Assembly (NCBI GenBank): GCA_012842725.1
Contig: DUSG01000316.1
Coordinates: forward strand, 1-10,724
Direction of reading: 5' to 3'
DNA: 10,724 bases
Origin: Clostridiales bacterium
Lineage (GTDB): Bacteria > Bacillota > Clostridia > Lutisporales > Lutisporaceae
Each line of letters starts with the position of its first letter. Within the stretch, counting starts at the first letter, position 1. Shown piece after piece: positions 5,685 to 10,724 of this stretch. Under the pieces are notes generated by a model. It saw nothing but the letters and a program-made list of their open reading frames with translations. It was not told where the DNA came from and ran no database searches. The position numbers and the translations under genes were made by a program.

Positions 5685-6719
5685 CTATTTAAGCCTTATC
5701 AGTTTTGGATTTTCAATCCTGCCAGGAACCCTCCCTCTCTTTGCTACAGGCTTTCCTTCTACCTCTTTGATGTCCATGGTCATGTCAATAGCAGAAGCTC
5801 CTGAAATGTAGCTTCCTATTCCGAATGCATCCGCTCCTGCTTCACTTAATTGCCTGATTTTTTCAGGATACAATCCACCAGACACAAAAATCTTCACATA
5901 ATTAAAACCTTCAAGATCAAGACGTGCACGAACTTCTCTCACTAGCTCCGGTGTAACTCCACCTCTTTCACTGGGTGTATCCAATCTGATGGCAAAAAGA
6001 TTTCGGCCTAAAGCTCTCGCAACTCTTACAGCTTCTTCTGCCTCATCTTTAAAAGTATCTATAAGCACAATCCTTTTATGCTCCTTTGGCATGGTTTTAT
6101 CATAGGTTAATGCAACAGGTAACGTATCTCCGGCTATTAGAAAGGATGCATGAGGTAATGTTCCAGAGGGTTCCATGTCCATCAGCTTGGCAGCCAAAAT
6201 ATTGCTTACTGCTGTAGCACCACCTATCATAGCAGCCCTTTCCATTGCAGGAGCCACAGAAGGATGAACATGTCTGGAGCCAAACACTATAAAAGGCTTA
6301 TCCTGACATGCTTCTCTGCACTCCCTTGCTGCTGTTGCCCAACCGCTGGAACTTGCGAGGATACCCAATACTATTGTTTCGTATATGCAGAATTCTCTAT
6401 AAGGACCAATTATCCTCATTACAGTTTCTTTTGCATTAAAACTTTCACCTTCAGGCAATGCCCAGATCTCAACATTCTTACCTTTTAATACATTAAAAAC
6501 TTCATCGATGCCTGCAAATATACCTGATTTTCTGGCAAATATTTCGGCTGTCACAACTTTATCAGCCAATCCCATAGAATCTAAGATATCTAAAGTTCTG
6601 ACAAAATAAATATCCGTGGTGTATCCGTCAAGTATTTCCTGCTCATTGGCAGAATAAAGCTTTCTGTCAGGACTAAGTTTTATATTTTCAATATCAGCTA
6701 AACTTTTTATTTCAGCCAA
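5685..6719 (-). CDS. pncB: Nicotinate phosphoribosyltransferase (archaeal-like short form)
   Basis: The 344-residue enzyme joins nicotinate to PRPP to give nicotinate mononucleotide in NAD salvage. The type II phosphoribosyltransferase signatures are clear: GYTTDIYF near the N terminus, FGSRHVHPS (R149, H150, H152), GGATAVSNILAAK, GTLPHASF (H190, at the place of the functional histidine in this family), the strand RIVLIDTFKDE, then FVSGGL and FGIGSYIS at the phosphate-binding loops. It is shorter than Escherichia coli PncB (about 400 residues) and closer to the short archaeal and clostridial form. It starts with TTG: the frame is closed by TGA three codons upstream, and both ATGs just upstream are in another frame. 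The purine-rich AGGAAAGGA lies ten bases before TTG. I see no convincing promoter in the 136-base gap upstream, so it may depend on read-through. The symbol is by function. Confidence 0.9.
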   Translation of the reverse strand: MAEIKSLADIENIKLSPDRKLYSANEQEILDGYTTDIYFVRTLDILDSMGLADKVVTAEIFARKSGIFAGIDEVFNVLKGKNVEIWALPEGESFNAKETVMRIIGPYREFCIYETIVLGILASSSGWATAARECREACQDKPFIVFGSRHVHPSVAPAMERAAMIGGATAVSNILAAKLMDMEPSGTLPHASFLIAGDTLPVALTYDKTMPKEHKRIVLIDTFKDEAEEAVRVARALGRNLFAIRLDTPSERGGVTPELVREVRARLDLEGFNYVKIFVSGGLYPEKIRQLSEAGADAFGIGSYISGASAIDMTMDIKEVEGKPVAKRGRVPGRIENPKLIRLK

Positions 6720-6729
6720 GCATTTTCAT

Positions 6730-6738
6730 TCCTTTCCT
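6730..6738 (-). promoter_or_regulatory. Shine-Dalgarno site that fixes the TTG start of the nicotinate phosphoribosyltransferase
   Basis: The minus strand reads AGGAAAGGA, ten bases before TTG at 6719. Out-of-frame ATGs at 6729 and 6723 give a five-codon reading frame (MKMLG) that stops inside the real gene. The in-frame TGA at 6728 rules out a longer protein. Confidence 0.55.
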
Positions 6739-6855
6739 ATGTAAATTAAATCTCTTGTGTATTCTTTATATTATCCACAGAAAAACATATTCTTACTTTA
6801 ATGAAAACTTTCCATAATGGGCTTCAAAAAAAGCTACCTTGCCATTAATATAATT

Positions 6856-7419
6856 CTATCGGTAAACTTTCTTATAAATATTATAAACTTTATTTACTTT
6901 TTGAATATATCTTCTGGTTTCTTCAAAAGGTATGTTTTTTAATGTAATACCATCATCACTAAATTTTTCATCTTTCAACCATTTATTTACATTCCCTTGA
7001 CCTCCGTTGTACGCCGCTAGGGCCAAATGTTTATTATCATTATAATATTTAATAAGATAATTTATATACCAACATCCCATTTTTATATTTATCTCCGGAT
7101 CATATAACATTTCTTCTTCAAAATCCTTTATTCTCAGTTGATTACCAATCCATTCTCCGGTAGACGGTTTTATTTGCATCAGTCCTATAGCGCCTTTATT
7201 AGATTTTGCAGTAACATTATAGTTGCTTTCTACTTTGATTATAGCAGCAATTAGATATAAATCCAGATTATATTCTGCAGCATATCTGGCAATAATACCT
7301 TTATATTTAATTGGATATACATATTTCAATATATCAGGAGATAATGCATAAAGTAAATACAAAAAACCAATTAATAATGCAGCAACAAAAAATTTCCCTT
7401 TTTTCATCCTAATGAACAA
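6856..7419 (-). CDS. Membrane-anchored soluble-lytic-transglycosylase-type muramidase
   Basis: The 187-residue protein has an N-terminal membrane segment (about residues 8-26, rich in F, L, V and A) after a basic start, so it is anchored or exported. The rest is an SLT domain: VESNYN with catalytic Glu64, GAIGLMQIKPSTG, LALAAYNGGQGNV and ETRRYIQKV, all in the expected order. Such enzymes cut the glycan strands of peptidoglycan between MurNAc and GlcNAc, forming 1,6-anhydro ends. The start is TTG with AGAGGGG eight bases upstream; the next ATG, four codons in, has no good site. It lies 27 bases after coaE and probably belongs to the polA-coaE operon. A small hairpin-like, T-rich stretch follows the stop, but it is too weak to call a terminator. 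Confidence 0.92.
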   Translation of the reverse strand: MFIRMKKGKFFVAALLIGFLYLLYALSPDILKYVYPIKYKGIIARYAAEYNLDLYLIAAIIKVESNYNVTAKSNKGAIGLMQIKPSTGEWIGNQLRIKDFEEEMLYDPEINIKMGCWYINYLIKYYNDNKHLALAAYNGGQGNVNKWLKDEKFSDDGITLKNIPFEETRRYIQKVNKVYNIYKKVYR

Positions 7420-7446
7420 TTATTTCGCCCCTCTTGCTACTTCCTG

Positions 7447-8031
7447 TCATAATTTATTCCACAATTCTACTACCTTTTTTTTCAAGTCTTCCAAAGTCCC
7501 ATTATTATCAATCACTACGTCTGCATAATTTAATTTATTCTTATCGCTGGTTTGTGCCATTATTCTGTTATTTGCTTCTTCATATGTATAATTATCCCTC
7601 TCCATCAGCCTTTTAAGCTGAGTGTCTTTATCAACAGTAACTAACCATACCATATCGCATAATGAATTAAGACCCATTTCAATCAAAATTGCTGCATCTA
7701 CAACAATTCTATCTATACCCTCATCTTTGCACTTACTGATGATATCTTTCACCCTAGCAATTATATGTGGATGAGTTATGGAATTTAACTTTTTTAATTT
7801 TTCGGAATCCGAAAATACTATGTTGCCAAGAGCCTTTCTGTTAATCTGACCGTCGGGCAGCAAAATCGCCTTCCCAAAAAAACATACAATATCATTATAT
7901 GCTTTTTGACCTTTTTCTACAACATCCTTCCCTATTTTGTCCACATCAATTATATAGGCTCCCAAATCTTTCAGTATAGAGGACACAGTGCTTTTACCGC
8001 TTGCTATGCCTCCTGTTAATCCGATAACCAT
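7447..8031 (-). CDS. coaE: Dephospho-CoA kinase
   Basis: The 194-residue enzyme phosphorylates the 3' hydroxyl of dephospho-CoA, the last step of coenzyme A synthesis. The N terminus carries the P-loop GLTGGIASGKST (residues 4-15). Family-typical segments follow: DVDKIGKDVV, then ITHPHI, VVDAAILIEMGL (the substrate-binding region) and RLMERD in the lid. The length matches the usual 190-205 residues. The ATG at 8031 has a strong GGAGGAG six bases upstream, and only 14 bases separate it from the polA stop, so the two are likely co-transcribed. The coaE-polA neighbourhood is common in Firmicutes. The function is secure by conserved motifs. Confidence 0.96.
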   Translation of the reverse strand: MVIGLTGGIASGKSTVSSILKDLGAYIIDVDKIGKDVVEKGQKAYNDIVCFFGKAILLPDGQINRKALGNIVFSDSEKLKKLNSITHPHIIARVKDIISKCKDEGIDRIVVDAAILIEMGLNSLCDMVWLVTVDKDTQLKRLMERDNYTYEEANNRIMAQTSDKNKLNYADVVIDNNGTLEDLKKKVVELWNKL

Positions 8032-8045
8032 AAACTCTCCTCCGA

Positions 8046-10658
8046 TTATTTTGTATCATACCAACTGCTGCCATAGTTTACATCCACAATCAACGGTACT
8101 CTGAGTTCAACAGCAGATTCCATTTTCTCCTTGACTATTTTCATGACTTCTTCCACTTCATCTTTATGAGCCTCAATGATTAGTTCATCATGAACTTGTA
8201 GTATTAATTTTGATTTCATCTTCCTTTCTTTCAATTCTTTATATACTTTAACCATAGCAATCTTTATAATATCCGCTGCGCTTCCCTGAATTGGTGTATT
8301 CATTGCAATTCTTTCTCCAAAACTTCTTTGAACGGCGTTGGCAGATGACAACTCGGGAATGTATCTTATTCTGTTTAAAATAGTAGTCACATAACCTTTC
8401 TTCTTTCCTTCGGCAACAATGTTATCCATATACTTTTTCACCAATGGATATCTGGCAAAATAATTATTGATATAGAATTTTGCCTCTTTTCTTGATATCT
8501 TCAGATCTCTGGCAAGACCATAATCGCTGATACCATATATTATGCCAAAATTTACTGCCTTCGCACGACTTCTCATTAAAGGAGTTACTAAATCCTTGCT
8601 TACACCGAACACTTCCGAAGCAGTTCTTGTGTGAATATCTTCGTTGTTTTTAAAAGATTGTATCAGACTTTCATCACCGGAAATATGAGCCAGTACCCTA
8701 AGCTCTATCTGAGAATAATCCGCATCAACCAGCACATAATCCGGACTCTTCGCCACAAAAGCTTTTCTTATTTCTCGCCCTTTTTCAGTTTTCACAGGTA
8801 TGTTCTGCAAGTTCGGTTCAGTGCTGCTGAGCCTTCCGGTTGCAGTCACTGTTTGGTTAAACTTGGAATGTACCCTGCCGGTTTCTTCGTCTATCAAATT
8901 CATTAAACCATCAATATATGTAGATTTGATTTTTAACAGTTGTCTATATTCCAATATCTTCTCTATAATCGGATGCTTATCTGATAAGCTTTCCAATACT
9001 TCCACATCAGTTGAATAACCAGTCTTAGTCTTTTTGACAGGGTGCAACTGAAGCTTTTCAAAAAGTATAAAACTTAATTGTTTAGTTGAATTTATGTTGA
9101 AACTTTCTCCTGCCAACTGGTAAATCTCTTCTGTAAGACTTTCTATCTTTTCTGAAAACAAATGTGAAAGCTCAACAAGCCTATCTTTGTCAATCTTGAA
9201 GCCTTCAAATTCCATATCGGCCAGTACTTCAATCAATGGAATCTCAACTTCATTAAACAACTTTTCCATACCCATATCTATTATTTTCTTGCTTATAGGG
9301 TCAATGAGTTCACATATTGCTTTAACAGAACTTCCGTAATTCTTTACCTTATCTCCTTCTTTGTTTTCATAATCATATATATCTGCACCAAAGTATTCTT
9401 TATATACGTTACATAATCTATAATCAGGTTTTGACGGGTTTAAAAGGTATGCACCTATCATGGTATCGAACTCGGCACCTTTAACATCGATACCCATCTT
9501 TTTCAGCAATATAAAGTCAGATTTCATGTCATGACCTGCTTTTTTAATATTAGTATCTTCCATAACCGGCTTTATCAAGCTTTTTGATTCCTCATCTAAA
9601 GGTATCGAATATTGTTGTCTTTCAAATCCAACATATATGAAATCCGGTCTGCCATGATCATCTTGGGATATCTTGAACACAATTGTACCATTTTTGATTA
9701 TTTTGTCCACCAAATTTTTTATCTCATGAAGATTATCAAGCTTGTTTACCTCAGTTACGAATTCTGGTTTATCTTTTACATTATTATTGGATGGTTTTTG
9801 AATCTTATCAAGAAGGCTTTTAAAATCCAATATGCTGTATAGTCTTGACAATGCATCATAATCAGGTTCCTTGTATTTTAAATCTTCTATATCTATTTCT
9901 AACGGTACATCTGTTACAATAGTAGCTAGTTTCTTTGACAGCAAAGCTAAATCTTTATTATTTTCAATATTCTGTCTTACTTTATTCGCTTTTATATTCT
10001 CTACATTTTCAAGTATTTCTTCTATATTTTTATATTGCTTTAAAAGCTGCAAAGCTGTCTTTTCTCCTACTCCCGGAACACCAGGTATGTTATCTGATGC
10101 ATCGCCCATGAGACCTTTAAGATCTATCACCTGTTCCGGTGTTATTTCGTATTGGGATAATAATTTTTGCCTATCATACTCTTCCATTTCGCTTATACCT
10201 TTTTTCGTTATAAGCACATGAACATTTTCGGTTATGAGCTGAAAAGCGTCTCTGTCCCCTGTAACTATTAAAGTATTTATACCTTCTGCATCAGATAATT
10301 TTGATATGGTGCCTATAATATCATCAGCTTCATATCCTTCTATTTCAATCCTTTTAATATTCATTGCATCTATAACTTTTTTCAAATATGGTATCTGTTC
10401 AGCCATATCCTCTGGCATCTTCAACCTTTTGGCTTTATATTCCTGATACTCTTTATGCCTAAAAGTCGGCTCTTTCCTATCAAAGGCTATAGCCATATAT
10501 TGAGGTTCGTATTTTTCCACCAGTTTATTTATCATATTTACGAATCCATATATAACATTTGTATGAAGTCCTTCCCTGTTAGTTAAAGGAGGTAACGCAT
10601 AAAAAGCTCTATGCATTAGGCTGTTACCGTCTATTATAATCATCAAATCTTTTCCCAT
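8046..10658 (-). CDS. polA: DNA polymerase I
   Basis: The 870-residue enzyme fills gaps and removes RNA primers during replication and repair. Residues 1 to about 290 form the 5' nuclease, with IIIDGNS (D10), YEADD (D112, D113) and the helix-3-turn-helix DASDNIPG (D186, D189). The polymerase domain carries motif A ADYSQIELR (catalytic D647), the O-helix RSRAKAVNFGIIYG (R696, K700, F704, Y708) and motif C VHDEL (D824, E825). The 3'-5' exonuclease domain in between is degenerate: the ExoI DxE pair is VFKIS here (K329, S331) and the ExoIII tyrosine-aspartate pair is absent, although D381 remains. It therefore probably does not proofread, as known for the Bacillus and Thermus enzymes. The start is ATG with GGAGG ten bases upstream. 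It is the first gene of its operon in view; any promoter would be in the last 50 bases or outside. Confidence 0.97.
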   Translation of the reverse strand: MGKDLMIIIDGNSLMHRAFYALPPLTNREGLHTNVIYGFVNMINKLVEKYEPQYMAIAFDRKEPTFRHKEYQEYKAKRLKMPEDMAEQIPYLKKVIDAMNIKRIEIEGYEADDIIGTISKLSDAEGINTLIVTGDRDAFQLITENVHVLITKKGISEMEEYDRQKLLSQYEITPEQVIDLKGLMGDASDNIPGVPGVGEKTALQLLKQYKNIEEILENVENIKANKVRQNIENNKDLALLSKKLATIVTDVPLEIDIEDLKYKEPDYDALSRLYSILDFKSLLDKIQKPSNNNVKDKPEFVTEVNKLDNLHEIKNLVDKIIKNGTIVFKISQDDHGRPDFIYVGFERQQYSIPLDEESKSLIKPVMEDTNIKKAGHDMKSDFILLKKMGIDVKGAEFDTMIGAYLLNPSKPDYRLCNVYKEYFGADIYDYENKEGDKVKNYGSSVKAICELIDPISKKIIDMGMEKLFNEVEIPLIEVLADMEFEGFKIDKDRLVELSHLFSEKIESLTEEIYQLAGESFNINSTKQLSFILFEKLQLHPVKKTKTGYSTDVEVLESLSDKHPIIEKILEYRQLLKIKSTYIDGLMNLIDEETGRVHSKFNQTVTATGRLSSTEPNLQNIPVKTEKGREIRKAFVAKSPDYVLVDADYSQIELRVLAHISGDESLIQSFKNNEDIHTRTASEVFGVSKDLVTPLMRSRAKAVNFGIIYGISDYGLARDLKISRKEAKFYINNYFARYPLVKKYMDNIVAEGKKKGYVTTILNRIRYIPELSSANAVQRSFGERIAMNTPIQGSAADIIKIAMVKVYKELKERKMKSKLILQVHDELIIEAHKDEVEEVMKIVKEKMESAVELRVPLIVDVNYGSSWYDTK

Positions 10659-10724
10659 TTTATTTCTTCCTCCAAAATAAGTTTAATTTTATTATTTCCA
10701 TACATTTTTTAAAAACCCTTTATA

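Noticed and set aside
6720..6855. Promoter of the nicotinate phosphoribosyltransferase gene
   Set aside because: TTGAAG and several AT-rich hexamers are present, but none pairs with a good partner at 16-18 bases.
8046..10658. Loss of the 3'-5' proofreading residues in DNA polymerase I as a novelty
   Set aside because: A degenerate proofreading domain is well known in Bacillus and Thermus polymerase I; I record it in the feature only.

Overview
This window looks like chromosomal DNA from a low-GC, anaerobic, Gram-positive bacterium of the Clostridia. The evidence is the AT-rich sequence, purine-rich Shine-Dalgarno sites (GGAGG, AGGAG, GGGAG), an [FeFe]-hydrogenase-type protein, a lipoprotein signal of Gram-positive style, and a Bacillus/Clostridium-type DNA polymerase I with a degenerate proofreading domain. 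I cannot name genus or species. Every supported gene lies on the minus strand, so transcription runs from high to low coordinates and the window is best read from right to left.

Right block (about 10658 to 4066): polA (DNA polymerase I), coaE (dephospho-CoA kinase) and a membrane-anchored lytic transglycosylase are spaced 14 and 27 bases apart and look like one operon. After a gap of about 136 bases comes a nicotinate phosphoribosyltransferase with a TTG start. It is followed 23 bases later by an orphan family-5 (peptide-type) solute-binding lipoprotein with no permease or ATPase genes beside it. This block is mostly housekeeping: DNA repair and replication, CoA and NAD synthesis, and cell-wall turnover.

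Middle (about 4065 to 2935): a tRNA-Leu(GAG) gene has its own consensus promoter (TTGACA, 18 bases, TATAAT) and a strong intrinsic terminator. A roughly 300-base non-coding stretch follows, carrying a perfect inverted repeat and a likely promoter. Then comes an AT-rich GNAT acetyltransferase gene that ends at a hairpin.

Left block (2934 to 1, cut by the window edge): a tight five-gene operon encodes a DRTGG-domain protein, a GHKL/HATPase of the anti-sigma-factor type, an [FeFe]-hydrogenase-like protein with extra iron-sulfur domains, a second DRTGG-domain protein and a PHP-domain phosphoesterase (partial). The hydrogenase-like protein keeps the four H-cluster cysteines but lacks the proton-transfer cysteine and other active-site residues of catalytic enzymes. 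With signalling-type neighbours, this suggests a redox or H2 sensing module (putative group C/D, HydS-like) rather than a bulk hydrogenase. The operon leader is unusual: it holds a tandem 16-base duplication, a near-perfect 18-base palindrome and a run of nine G directly at the ribosome binding site. This operon is the best candidate in the window for an under-described system.
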